Below are positions 1-12,520 of a stretch of DNA of 64,000 nucleotides, piece after piece; positions within the stretch are counted from its first letter, which is position 1; the number at the start of each line of letters is the position of its first letter. The position numbers and the translations under genes were made by a program. Origin of the DNA: Eumeta japonica (Eukaryota > Arthropoda > Insecta > Lepidoptera > Psychidae). Where the stretch lies: positions 80,923-144,922 of the forward strand of contig BGZK01001478.1 in NCBI GenBank assembly GCA_005406025.1, written 5' to 3'. The notes under the pieces were generated by a model, which saw only the letters and a list, made by a program, of their open reading frames with translations, was not told where the DNA came from and ran no database searches.

Positions 1-359
1 TGTGCCGGAAACATAGAAAAAGTGTAACAACGTACTTTTTTCATCTGTAGTGCATTTCTTTGTAATAATGGCTTCGGAACCCTATAATGAGCATGGTCCG
101 ACACGCTCTGGGGTCAGTTTTTTTTCTTCGAGTCAGTTCCGATGAAATTATCCGACGGGAACCCGTAGCTTTACCAGTAAGTCGCACGTACCGCTGCATT
201 TTTTTTTGGTGTAAACTGATCAAGCGCATGTTCTTGATCTTGATTTAGATCCTGCTTGCGATTTAGATCTCGGACCGATATTGAACTTGACCCTTCCTTG
301 AATAGTGCTGTTACCAATAAATATCAAACAGAATAAGTAAAGAATTAGGTCTATGTTCA
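1..359. other. Non-coding flank, nothing recognised
   Basis: This is AT-rich sequence with short frames on both strands and no family motif, splice-flanked open stretch or repeat signature that I can name. I treat it as intergenic or intronic DNA. Confidence 0.4.
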
Positions 360-535
360 TGCAAGCATAGCCGCGAGCGAAAGCTAGTTTAAGTTATGTT
401 CTAACTGTTAATTCGATAGATAAACTGTATTACAGTAAAGTTTCATCAAAATTCGTTTAGTGGTTTTGTGTGAAAGAATAACAAACATCTATCTATCCGT
501 CCTCACAGACTTTCGCGTTTAGATTAGTAGGATAT
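360..535 (+). repeat. RTE-like short interspersed repeat copy
   Basis: The stretch begins with 'ccgcgagcgaaagctagtt', continues through 'tttcatcaaaattcg' and a 'gaaagaataacaaaca' block, and ends with 'actttcgcgtttagattagtaggat'. From memory of lepidopteran genomes this order of blocks is typical of a very common RTE/SINE-type retroposon tail, whose usual end is 'tataatattagtagga'. The copy is diverged and has no coding capacity. The 'aagctagt' near its start also resembles a Helitron 3' end, so a composite is possible. Confidence 0.45.
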
Positions 536-904
536 TGGGAGTACATTAAACACATTTTTTTTTCAAATGACTCAGTTCTTCCACATGACTATTTGCGTAT
601 CGATTTTTCATGGGTATCCGCTCATAGTCGGTAGGGATCCCTTCTTTGCTGCGTTACTTATGTTCTGTATCGATTTTCCACCCGCTCTCAGAAGTTCAGT
701 CTTAATACAGTCCTCAATTGGCGCCCTATTATTTTTTACTGTTTTTCACCGAGGGCCATCCTAATGTGATACAGGCTGACATCCGAACCTGCGTAGTGTC
801 AGATCTGACTCTTTTGAAAATAAATCTATTGATAACAGATCTTAAATCCGATAAATATGACTCTCGAGAGAAGTACTAGCGGTCTCCTTTAAAAGTAAAA
901 AAGT
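536..904. other. Non-coding spacer, nothing recognised
   Basis: Short frames only. No motif, repeat or splice-flanked exon was recognised. Confidence 0.35.
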
Positions 905-1262
905 TATTGTGGTTGAGGCGTGCTGTGGTTAACTTGACCACCACAAGAAATGGGTTGGTTCACTCGGTTAAATATCACTTTCTCGCCCAATACAGACGTG
1001 AAGTCATAGCCTCCGCTGTTGCATTTCATTCGCTGAGTGAAAGTTCCGATGGCCTAATCTTTTCTCCGTCACCCCACTTTTCGATCTACCCACCCCCTTC
1101 ACCCCATAATCCCACTACATTCTTCATAAGATATTTTATTTCTACCCAAGAGACCGGTAATATACTGGTGTCTTCTATGAGGTTGTGAGTGGCCATGGGC
1201 GGCGGTGACCATCGGCTTTTTGGCCGCTGGCATGCACGTTTGTCATTCGATTTCCTATAAAA
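905..1262 (+). repeat. Retroposon 3' end, family A (forward copy)
   Basis: This copy shares a series of blocks with the reverse-oriented copies at 12540-12855, 16446-16800 and 29268-29556. The blocks are 'gcctccgctgttgcattt', a C/T-rich stretch, 'gagaccggtaatatactggtg' and 'gggcggcggtgaccatc'. In Lepidoptera the last block is typical of the 3' untranslated tail of a non-LTR retrotransposon. A 93-residue open frame across the copy runs through repeat sequence and is not treated as a gene. Diverged, without target-site duplications that I can define. Confidence 0.6.
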
Positions 1263-1568
1263 GGAAACTGTTTCGAAAAGACTTTTGTCACTCTTCAGCT
1301 TTGTCATCATGTTTTGTCCATCAGACACACATTTTATGCGAACTCTTTGGAGCCCTTATTTTGCTCAACTGATTCTCCAATACACTTTCTACTCAAACGA
1401 CATATTATTATGTCACGTTGAAACGGCCTTGGAGCCCTATCTATTTATGTCCCTGATTTGTATTTGCACAACAAGAAGGTAATGGATTGATTTTTTTTTA
1501 AACTCATAGTACGACCGGGGATTCGATATAAAAAAAAATCATATTTTGATACACTTTGTACAAAGACA

Positions 1569-1847
1569 ATGTCAAACAAAGACATGTATGAAAATATACT
1601 AAGTTTACTATCAAATTCAAAGTCAAAAGATATTTTTATTGGTTTTATATTAACAGGAAACCGTTCGTTTGGTTCAGGTTTGAATAATTTTTATGATTTT
1701 GATCGTTGTGTTCAAAACTTTTCTCATCCACAACGCCATATTTTGGCGTTGTGGATGAGAATTCGGATTATTAATAGACATTATCACGGAAAAGTATTTC
1801 CAATTGAAGACGAAAAAGAATTTTGTATTTCATTGAGAATGAGTTAA
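1569..1847 (+). other. Unrecognised 92-residue open frame with internal hairpin
   Basis: An ATG-initiated frame of 92 codons in AT-rich sequence. I do not recognise the product. The middle of the frame (1721-1761) is an 18-bp perfect inverted repeat with a 5-nt loop, so part of the predicted protein is only the translation of a palindrome. No splice sites, signal peptide or domain motif is visible. It is probably not a gene. It could be a fragment of a mobile element. Confidence 0.2.
1721..1761. repeat. Perfect inverted repeat (18-bp arms, 5-nt loop)
   Basis: Arms 1721-1738 and 1744-1761 are exact reverse complements (core 'catccacaacgcca') around the loop 'tattt'. The element would form a hairpin or cruciform. 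It is one of a set of long snap-back palindromes in this window. Confidence 0.9.
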
Positions 1848-1850
1848 AAA

Positions 1851-4290
1851 AAAACGTCAATGACAATTAACAAAAAACGTAGATGCTCGACTACTTTGTA
1901 TGCGTTTAGGTATAGTGGTTCGTTGAAAATAACAACCTTCCACGACCACGCATGAGTTACCGCCCCGGACCGACAGGCTCATGCCCACCTTATAAGCGGC
2001 ATTTTCATACTCTATGCCCGCCATGACTTCCTGGTTAGGTAGTCGGTGTGCTCATCGACGGCCATCAGTTGGTTGGTTGACGTGGACGTACGCGCGAAGT
2101 GCACCCTCGGTGACTAAGTTGTTTTATTCTCGTGTGAGGCAATCCTTAAAAATCGAGTTAACGTCGGACGTCGAGGTTTTTGAGGTCCTGAGAAGCTGTT
2201 CTGACAGCTTTTATTGCAATATCCCTCGAGTGCGCGCATGCGTGCGGTCGACTACCCCACGTGAGAGCGGTGTTTAAAGATTGAATGAAAGAAAAAGAAG
2301 AGCGTGTGTAGCTTTCTCTTACCTTCTTACATATTTTTCACTTTGAATGAACACGTTATTTTAAAATATTAAAACAGTTTTGTTGTTTTTATTTTATTAT
2401 TAAATAAAAGAATTGGATTTAAAGGAGTATCACAAATATTGTTGAAATCGATGTTTGCAAATACATTCGCTTTAGCTAAGTAGAAAAATCTTTTACATTA
2501 GATTGGCACTATAGTGTACAGCTAAATAAAATAATATAATAATACATACAAAAGGACCAAAAGATTTTACGGAAGTTTTCAATTGTCTTAGCGGAAATTA
2601 AAAAAATGCATATTATGATTCTACTAAATAAATATTTCTTACGATACCTCACTCAAGTACAAGTAATGTCAAAATTTGCAACGGCTGTGTCTTTGGACCT
2701 TTGGACTGTCGGTGGTTCAAAAACATGTTTATTGTCTTACTGATTTTTTAGTTCATTGTCCTCCATAGGCCAAAGGATATTATATAAATATCTGTCCATG
2801 AGCCCCGTAATTTGAGAATGAAACCGGGCAAGTGCGTTTCGGATTCAACCAAACGGCGTTCTGCGTTACGTTTTTGAAATTAATCGGTTTAAGAAAAACG
2901 ATCTGCATGCGGTTTTTGAATAAATCATTTACTTATATTAACTATAATAATTATTAATGATGACGGCGATGATTGTCATATTAATCGTGTCATGTTTATT
3001 TCGTTAAAGGGTAGAAAATATTTTTGAACAATGTTTTATTAATACAAACGATTCTTCTGGTCTTAGATGACGTTTAACAATTTTCAAAATAATGAATGAA
3101 AATGTCGTGAGAGATCTATTTTTCAATGAGGCAGATTATTTTAAATATGCTTATAAAAAAATGTAGAGGAAAATTTGAGTTATAAATGTCCATATTTTTT
3201 TTTATAAATAACCATATTTTGTTACTAGGCATAACCAGCCAGTGTCTATTTGTTAAAAACTATTTATTGCCAAATATTTTAGACGGCTCGGTACAGATCT
3301 CGTTAATGATATCAGTGATTCATCGCTTCCAGAAATACAATGGAATATTAAATTAGAATGACCCTTCAAAAATATTTTTGTTCATACATTTGAAGTTATT
3401 TTGATGCGTTGGCTCTCCTCAGGATTGTATGTTGTGAGTACGAATGAAGGAATCTAGATAGCTACAGACACTTCATCAACAAGAATGGGGGTATTTATAT
3501 ACGTTTTTATTATATTATTTTAATAAATATCCCTGGTTCAAATAAATTATGTGATTAGTTGTGTATCTATAGCGACGTGGACTTCTTCAATTCAATCTCT
3601 CGATGATCATCGATACATCACATCTCGATTAGTGCCGAGCGGAGAATCAAAGATTCCGAGTAATCACGAATGTATGAATATGCGAAAAGAAATGTTCTAA
3701 TTCAGTACGCGCAAAGAAACCGCAAGCATATTTCAATCATAAAATAAACTAATCATTGCTGTTGAAGTTGTAATTTAAAATTGCCACGTTCCTTATAAAC
3801 AATGCTTATGTAAAGTTAACAGTTTGGTCTGTGTCCCAATTTCATGCAAAAATTCTTCTCTATGTAGATTTTTCCTTTTTTTTTATACTTTTTGGTCTCC
3901 TATATATATATAAACTTTTGTTACTATTTCAATATTAATAAAGATTAAAACTAAAACCGTAATTTTTAGATAAACATAAGTGTAAATTTTTATTTTTATT
4001 AACAGGATTTAGTGTTACCGATATAAAAATAAGCGTTTTTGTAAAAAAGATTTATCTTTACGTGTCTTTGTTTATTCCTTTAGTTGTAACGGGGTCATTA
4101 TTCACACGTTTTTATTTCTATTTTGAGAATTTCGTTTAGAAATTAGTATTATAATATATATAGCATATACCTACTCGTGATGATTCCTTTCGCATAAAAC
4201 GAAATTTTATGCAATAATAATATTCTTCGCCTTATAATTATTTATTTCTACAATTTTAGCCTCGAACTTTAACGTCATTATCACTCTCCA
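1851..4290. other. AT-rich non-coding stretch
   Basis: No gene was recognised. The block at 2818-2875 ('ccgggcaagtgcg...') resembles the start of the interspersed repeat family B, whose full copies lie at 6349-6887 and 43766-44577. An 87-residue frame at 2014-2277 has no recognisable motif. The remainder is AT-rich with T and A runs. Confidence 0.4.
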
Positions 4291-4299
4291 ACTTAGACA

Positions 4300-4750
4300 G
4301 CAAAGAGCGTGCCCGGGAGAAGGGCGTTTTTTCCTCACAGGAGAAGGGAGGGTTTGTATGATTTTTTATCCTCACTACTCTGCACTTGTTTCCCTCCAAC
4401 TTCTATCTGGGATATCCCTTCGAACGTGTTTAGCTTCATGCCCGTTTTAAGAGTGGCGCCATTCAGGAGAAATGCGAGTCCGGGAGAGATCATCGTACGT
4501 GGTCCCGATGCGCAGCAGAAGCTTATGCCGCGTCTTTCGGTATTACTGTCCATGAAGAGAGCCACCGTTCTGAGTCTCAAGCCTTCGCTTCTCCTCTTTC
4601 CCCACGTTCTAGAATTTGTTCTGTGGAGCTTACGGTTGCTGGAATGACCTGGAGCAAGACGGTGGTCCGTGCTGAGGGCGTTTGAGCCCGGGGTCGATCG
4701 CATTTCGTATATCCGTGTGTGCATTTATGTGTGTGGGTGCATGCGTCTGT
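4300..4750. other. GC-richer island with overlapping open frames on both strands
   Basis: Against an AT-rich background this block is clearly richer in G and C, and it is open on both strands: a 112-codon frame on + (4309-4647) and a 129-codon frame on - (4335-4724). I recognise no domain in either. There is no clear splice-acceptor and donor pair that would make it an internal exon. It may be a fragment of a retroelement reading frame or a degraded exon. I do not assign a function. Confidence 0.3.
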
Positions 4751-5766
4751 ATGCCCCCCGTTTCTCTTGGTCGCCATATGGAAGATACTTTCCGTGTATT
4801 CGAGATACAGCGGTCTGTTTTTGGAATCGGCTATAGTGATCGGGATTAGTCTTCGGGGTCAAACATATTTCCATTTTATGTTCTAACTGAAGGCATGCTG
4901 CAAGAAAACGAGGGCACTCCAGTAGTATGTAACCTTGAGAATAAAGATGTAACCTTGAGCACAAAGGTAGATTCGTGGTACAAGAAACTGGATGATGCCG
5001 AAGGTCGCAAAGTGTTAACAAAAATGATACTCCTAATGTTTATTACATCTTACTATTACGCTTGTATTGATGGAAAGACGAATATGACAAACAAATGGGC
5101 AGAGGTGAATTTTAAAAACAATTATTTTATCATCTCTAGGTATGTGATAATACCTGGTAACACCTTCATTTTCAAATATGAATACATCTTTAAAAAATGT
5201 AGGTAAATATGTATATATTTTAACGTTTCATTTCACAATTTTAATAGACAATACAGGGATAATCATTCATGACAGCGGACTGTCTTGCGTTACTTTATGA
5301 ATATGCAAGTACATAGATTAAAATTATTTTATGGATAAATAGTTTAATTATAATAGTAAATGCGTGTTACCTCTAATGCAGATTCGCATGCGTTTTTAAA
5401 GAGTATACTTACATTGAGATTCAACAGTGCGTTTCGTCATTGTAGATAAAATCACGTATCTAACCATCATCATGACAATAATTGTTGTAATGTCATGTAA
5501 TAATGGTGAAATACAATATTAACTATGTACATCATTATGATTAAATTACATTTATCCAGTTCAAATAACATTCTCTATGTAACGTTATTGTCTGTGGCGT
5601 AGATTTTAGTAGCATTAGTGCCGCTTCGACGATATTAAGTACACTATTTTACTGAAACAATTTAAGTTTTCATAAAATAGCTAAATAGCATATAGGATTC
5701 TTTTTGATAAGTCATGCATGTGATTATGTTAAAAGTAGAATGTTAAGTGCTTAGGAATCTTTAAAA
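4751..5766. other. Non-coding spacer
   Basis: AT-rich with short frames. Two near-identical short motifs ('tgtaaccttgagaataaag' and 'tgtaaccttgagcacaaag') occur in tandem near 4928-4966. No gene or larger repeat was recognised. Confidence 0.35.
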
Positions 5767-6014
5767 TCTATATATTATACGTAATATATAAGCGAAATAC
5801 AAATAGCTGACTGACTCGTCACAAGATCTCCGGAACTATTTGTCTTTGTCCGACACTATAGGTCCGATTGTCTTGAACTTTGATATAGTTACTCTTTTCG
5901 GGAAATAAACGCTTCTCTAAGAACGGTATTTACGAATTCCTATAGGAAATATTGTAGGAGAAATTTTTTTCATCATTTTATGCCTAAGCGGGCGGAGACG
6001 TGGGCAAAAGCTAG
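5767..6014 (+). mobile_element. Non-autonomous Helitron-like element, 248 bp
   Basis: The element begins TCTATATATTATACG and ends with a G/C-rich stem ('gggcggagacgtgggc') shortly before the terminal CTAG. The flanks are A (5766) and T (6015), the A/T insertion context expected for Helitrons, which make no target duplication. It has no coding capacity. A second short element with the same start (TCTATATAT) and end (GGGCGG...CTAG) lies at 57137-57332 on the other strand. Class is assigned from termini only. Confidence 0.7.
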
Positions 6015-6348
6015 TGTTATTGTATCTTCGTTAAACTTCAAACGCCTTAAAAACAAGAAAGCAAAAGCTTAGATTTCGAAATGATTAATAGGATATAGAT
6101 TGTGATGAATTCCTTCAATCTTTCATCTAGTTTATTTTCTGTGTCAGCACAATGTCCCACCATCTGGATAGGCGCCCACAATCTTTGTATTTCGGATTGA
6201 AAGGGCTTACTTTTTATTAAGCCCTCCGTGCTGGTCCCTCGTGGCTGTTGGAGGTTGATAAAGACCGTCACCGCCAACTTCCGTGACTGTTGATTAATTT
6301 TGGATTCATTTAGTGAAATGAATCTAATATTTAAAATAAGCTTAATAT

Positions 6349-6887
6349 AAAAAACCGGACAAGTGCGAGTCGAACTCGCCCACCGAGGGTTCCGTACAAA
6401 TTTGCAAGTACATATTATAAATAGTTCAGGAATCGAGTCTCCCAGTTTTTTCCGAGCTTTTCGAACCAATAACTATATACTTATAGGCAATTGTGGTTAT
6501 ACTAACAGTTCATACCTAAATTAGTTACGTAACTTAATCAAAGTTATTTTTATGATTTAATTACAAATGTATGATTTTCAGATTTTTTCCTATACTTTTT
6601 TCTAAGACGGTATGACTTGCCAAATTTCAGTTCTAGATCAACGGAAAATACCCTATAAATTTAGATTCCCTTGAAAGTGTTAAAATATACGTTTTTTTTC
6701 ACGTTAACTTAGAAGTTTGAAACTTTCACAACTTCAAGAGACTGTAAACTTGAGTATATGGTTTTAATTTCCATTGGATACCTCCACGCGTTCTCGATAT
6801 AAAGGGTCTCGACAGACAGACTGACGGACAACAAAGTGATATAAAGGTTCCGTTTTTCCTTTTGAGGTACGGAACCCTAAAAAAAAT
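6349..6887 (+). repeat. Interspersed repeat family B, near full-length copy
   Basis: The copy starts 'aaaaccggacaagtgcgagt' and ends 'ggtacggaaccctaaaaa'. The start contains 'gagggttccgtac' and the end 'gtacggaaccct', so the termini are partly complementary. Just before the end lies 'gacagacagactgacggaca', then 'aaaggttccgt'. A second full copy is at 43766-44577 and partial copies are at 13277-13357 and 18720-18897. I know this repeat as abundant in Lepidoptera but cannot assign its class. A 140-residue minus-strand frame overlaps it and is not treated as a gene. Confidence 0.7.
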
Positions 6888-7949
6888 AATATACCACAAT
6901 GACATAAATTTATACTCAATTTCAGCATGAACATACTGGTGTATACATCCCTACAACAACGTAAGAGAGTGCCGATGAACCATTCATTATCAATTGTTGT
7001 AGGTGCTATTTTTGAGAGCGATGGTGATGCGACGAGAGTCGATTATTATTGCCTTCGGACTAAAGACAGCGGGTTCAGTTCTAACCACACTGAAAAAATA
7101 TTTCTAACCAAGTTCGAATTTGGCTTGGTTGAATATATTTTGTTGTAATATCTAAATAATTCGTTGTATTAACAAATAATATGTGTGATTTAACCAATCG
7201 GATCAATCATATTAATATACAGGTTGGTTAAGAAAATCAAAATATTGATTCGCTCAAAATCAACAATTCAAATTCATTATGTTATTCAAACTTATGGTTG
7301 GAATGACCAATTTTTTTTTCAGTGCACGAGCAAATCGAGTTTTCAATTTAAGTCGATTTAAGCCCTTCTCTCCGTTGGAACATACGTTAGGACGCCGGTC
7401 CTAAAATAAAAATAGTCGGAGTTGGATGTATTTAGCGAGTCCCGTTACATTCCGGTGGAGCCTTTACGATTTGCAGGTTTCATGCAGGCGTTTGCTTTCA
7501 CTGTCAAAATCGATTTGTATACGCGCTTGAATGTGCAAATCGTATATTCAAATGCAAGTGAATTTATCATGAGCAAATTACGAAAGGTGATTTTTGTTGG
7601 AGTAAACAATATTCTGGGAAGTTGGTAGGAGTAGAATTCATTTAAACTTTTTTTTACAAGGTTCACATGGCGAATCATATGAAAAGGTTGATTGATAAGA
7701 CTTATTTTGCGATCAAGTGGAAATGCGACCGATCTCATCAGAATGAGAATCAAAATCATGACCGAGGTTGGGATCCAGAAAGGGAAAGAGTAACAATTTT
7801 ATTACCGTTCGAATGGAGTCAGGTCAATATTAAGAATGTAAAACGGAATTAGTTGTCCATTGTTAGAATCCTATTACCATTAGACTACAAAAAAATTTAT
7901 GCGTCGCGTTTATATTGTCGATGATAATAATGGCTGTTTATCGTTTCAG
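6888..7949. other. Region upstream of the lipase start codon, no coding exon recognised
   Basis: No coding exon was recognised here. 'actcaatttcag' at about 6914-6925 resembles a splice acceptor in front of a 73-codon frame (6927-7148), but the frame matches nothing I know. A short hairpin (arms 'aaccaag'/'cttggtt') lies at about 7107-7131. A 5' untranslated lipase exon could lie in or upstream of this region. Confidence 0.35.
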
Positions 7950-7956
7950 GCCCGTT

Positions 7957-8071
7957 ATGAGGAACCACCTGCACTTGGTAGCTGCGGTTGCGCCACTGGT
8001 TGTGTTGGTTGCCGCTATCCCGAAGCATACGATCGTCAACACGGGCCGATCGGCAGGTTTTCTGCCAGATT
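7957..8071 (+). CDS. Lipase coding exon 1 (signal peptide)
   Basis: Starts at ATG 7957 and ends before the donor 'gtgagt' at 8072. It encodes 38 residues and the first base of Cys39. The hydrophobic core VAAVAPLVVLVAA supports secretion. This ATG is the first in the exon, which probably begins at 7950 after the acceptor 'tttcag'. Confidence 0.88.
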
Positions 8072-11000
8072 GTGAGTAAAAATAAATCGAAAAAAGGTGG
8101 TGGAAACATGTGTTTTTGGATTACGACATGAATCGTTTTAAGTATCTCTATTCGATTCAAAGACGTTTTGTTTCACAAGAGTTGTAAAACTGAAATAGTT
8201 AAAAAAATAATATATTTTTTTTAAGTATTTGGAAGTTGTCTCATCCAAAAGTTGCAGGACGCACATACATTATGACACGTTCTTGAACACAGTCGAAACG
8301 GCGTCAAAATCGGAATGAAATAATGATTTTTCGAATAATTCATATTTTTTGAATAAAAGGTTAAAAAAGTCGGTCCAAATCAGAGACGTTTTAATGCGAA
8401 ATTCTTTATCTGCTCGACTTCATAAGTGAAAAATACATAAAATATGCATTTATGATTTTTCATATGAGATACATTTACAAAGGCATTAAATATTGTCATA
8501 TCCTTATAAATGCCCACTGAAATGAGCTGAATGCGCACGCGCACCACGCTCCGCGCCGGCAGTTGACAGCTCATAGCTTCATCGCCATATTTATAATGCG
8601 AACCGGTAGTAAATACAATATTTATTAACACTCCAATCGTAAAAATACAAAAATAATTTATGCGTCAGTAGCAATGTCAGCAATAGATAGCGTCGTCGCC
8701 TTTATTTTTTTAATCTCAATCTTTGGTAAACAACACGTAGTCAAAGGAAGTTTGTTTCGTGTCATGCGCAGGAATACAGGATCATTCGAAATCAAAGAAA
8801 GGACTGAAGCACCTCGAGAAATGTTTGAAATAGACTCTTTTTAATTTCTTTTTCGAGGTACATACATATTTCTAATCGAGTTATGAAGACAAGGAAGTTG
8901 TCTTACTTGCAATCAAAACGAATTTTTAATATAACCAGCACAGTCTAGTGGTTAAAACCGGCACGCCTACAACCCACGAGAAGCGAGTTCTAACCCAGAT
9001 CACAGTATCAGGATTTCTCTGACTAATATATAGATTGACATTATTAATTACAACCGGTGGTAGGGGCCTTGTTAACGGTATGTGAGTTAAACAAGTAAAG
9101 GTTAAGTATATATAACATATTTTTTTATCGACTTAACTTACAATAGGAATGCAATTTGACCAAAACGGTAAAAAGGGTCACAGTGAACTAAACAAAATTT
9201 AGTCGTTGGTGGCTGTTTTTTTTAGATATAGTAATTCTAGCGACAGCAATATAATTTTAGCCGCGTCTTTAAACATGCTTCTGAGACGATGAGACGGCAA
9301 AGTTTGGAATTAGACGAAGCCACGAACGGTCGTTAGTTCAAAAGTTTAATTTCCACTCGCACTTCGTGATTTCCTTCGGATCCGGACAGATGAGCGCGTC
9401 AGTGCCCAAAATACAACATCGAAAACATGTTTACAAAGCGCTGGCAAATTTTTCCGCAACTTGACGGCATCGATGCATTGGACACCTTTCGACAGAGACT
9501 TTGACACGTTTGTAGCCACATAAAAACATCGTACAACATATTTTATTTCTTTCAAAATATGCGATCAATTTAATATATGTATGTATATATATATACGCGA
9601 AATATTATATATATATATTTCGCGTATATATATACATACCCGAATATAATTCTAACGAAATATTTTATATATATAGAATATTTCTGGGTATCAGTTATGT
9701 ACTGAATCTATCGGTATGACTGTTCGACGCAGAATCGTGTGTGGACATGTTTAGGCTATTTATTTTTTAACATACAATATACCTTTCCTCATATTTATTT
9801 TTATTTACTTTCATAACCGGCAACACCTGGAGTAGCAAGAGGGTGACTGCTCGTATAGGATAATAAGATGTCGAGCACACGTATACCATAAGTAAATACT
9901 TATGTGGTTTTCAATATGGACAGACCTATTATGTATTTGTAGCAATTATATTGCACGCACTGTGTTCTGGGTCAGTGTCGCGTACAGACGAGTGCAAGAG
10001 TGAGAAACTAGTTTATGTGATTTACTTGCGCTATTTTTTTATGTCTTATTTTTCAAATAGCCGTGTGAAATTTTGATTTTAGTATAGCTAGATATTGAAT
10101 TTTTTTTTTAGGTATTTGCAATGAGAAATAATTGTTGGTTAACACTGTTTTATCTTTTTTTTTGTTAATATACGCTATGCTTATCGCTCGGAGGGAAGTA
10201 GAGCCTACAAATATTTATTAATAAATACAGTATAACTTTCTTGTTTCATTGACACTTGTAGGTCGTTTCTTACAAGTTCGTTGGCGTCGCGTGCCTAAAT
10301 AATGAATACATAACTAATTGTATATATATAAATACGAAACCTGATAAGTTTCTTATTTTCACTATTGTCTAAGATTTTTGTAGATTTATTTACATTTATA
10401 ATTATGTGCCTGTTAGAAAAATCTGGTTTTTGAAATGAATTTTTTTTCGAAAATCGTTATTACCGACCTGATATATACGGTTACTAATGTAGAAGTTAAA
10501 AAATACCAAAACTTCTTTTTAACAATGTTCATTTTTTTGTTGATCTGTCTGTTCGTCTTTGTACATTAGAAACTAAAAATTTAAAAATTTGTTTTTAAAA
10601 GAATTCATTTTTTAACGGTACGTTTGTTCGTTTGTCTCCCTGTTCACATATGACGGTGAAATTGATACTGAACAGGTTTTGATGGTAGTTGTGCACTGTG
10701 TTGTAACCTAAACTATGGATAAACATTTAGAATATGTCTTATTACAAAAAAATTTACTCCCGCAGAATAGCCAGGCAGTGTTAGTACAATCGCAAAATTT
10801 TCTCATCTTGGCCAGCGTCAAACTCAAACAAGAATAGGGATCGGCAGCGAAGTCGAGACTCGTTGTCTTCTGAATCTCCCCAATGATCCCGAAGGCAGGA
10901 AAATTAAATAACATCTAGGACGTGTATATCTGTACCGCCCTTGGGCCCTATGCGGTAGGACTGGGTCAGCCTGAATTGTACCACTATCGTTTAATTAATA

Positions 11001-12486
11001 TCTGCTGAAACGTCTACGTAATCTTATACAGAGCATAGTTTGAGCAAAGACAATGAAATTCTTATTCTGAAAACAACTGTAATCTATATATATATAATAT
11101 ATTATAATATAATAATAAACGAGCGTTTCTGAATATTGAATATATTTTTAAAAACCATAAACAAGTTATATATATTGTATTTACTTACCTTCCGAGGCCA
11201 AAATATGTGTAGAATTTTTGCTTGTTTATACACGAACGAGCAGCTTAATACAATAGTGCACAAACGCACGCGTTTGTGCACTATTGTGGTAAGCTGCTCA
11301 TAACATTTCATATTTGTTTACTTCCAATCGGTCGACAAGGAAAAAAGTTTGCAGAATTGTATACCTACGTTATTCGGTAGTTTGAAAATAATATATAAAA
11401 TAATTTATGAAGACTATTCTGTACGTATATGTATAAATGTACTTAGTTAATTAGAATAAAATAGTTAGAAAAAAACTTTACTTATTAACTTTCGTTTGCT
11501 TTATTGTGTTTCAACTAATTTCAGTCTCGCTAATGGCTAGTTATAACATAGCCCAAATTTTATTTTGATACTAGCATTCGATTTCGATAGCATAGGTTTC
11601 GATTAAATTGGAACTGGTAGTTAGGGGAATTAAAATCGCAATAAAGACGGGGAACTGAATTGAGATTCGAGATTAGGAGGGATCGAAACCTAGAACGGGA
11701 CCAAGTTCGATTGTGGAACTAAAAATGAAATGAATAGCTCGACTGAAAGCGGAATGATAAAAAGGATCGAATGCGGAACCAGAATTGGAATCCATGAAGA
11801 TTAGTGACCTCGTGATCGAAATCGAAAATGAGACAAACTGGTACCAGTGTCAGAATCTAGCGCGGGATAATAACTAAGAACATAGCTGAGCGCTTAGTCA
11901 GTCGACATGCAAGATGAAAGAATACATTTTATTTCCATGCGGGCGGAGTCATGGTCTAGTCTATACATTGCTTCGGGAAAGTTTTCGAAATGAAAACTTT
12001 TGAAGTGAAAACTTCTTTAGGCGCGTTGGGCATTTTTTGAGATGGGAAAAAACCATTGAACTCGCGACACTGTTACCGTTACCATAACCGACACCTCTGT
12101 GTATAAATAACTACATACGTTTACACGAGCGTTGAGTTTGTGTTGAAACACATTGATATATAACTATATATAATATAAACATATATCGTGAATATACGTA
12201 CGACTTAGATAATTCAGCACTAAACAAATAAAATCTGTAGGTCAATTTTGCATATTACATAGTATAGTACATGTGTATTATGTATTTTTATCTATATTGT
12301 TCGAAATGAACATAAGCAACTCTCACAGCAAACTCGACAGACGCTCAACAAAGCTCGATTACCTAGGTATTGCGTTTATAATTTGCTGTATAACGTTAAG
12401 AATTGATTAAAGATAGACTCAAAATTAATTAAAAATCGCATATATATATATATACACACGCACACACACACATATATACACACACA

Positions 12487-12520
<34 letters not shown>

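Noticed and set aside
907..1188. 93-codon plus-strand frame
   Set aside because: It lies within the forward copy of retroposon family A and has no domain.
4309..4724. Two candidate genes on opposite strands
   Set aside because: Neither has a motif, splice context or start context that favours it. Kept only as an island of unknown origin.
8934..9010. Possible functional tRNA gene
   Set aside because: A and B boxes are diverged and no clean cloverleaf or anticodon arm can be drawn. A SINE remnant is more likely.
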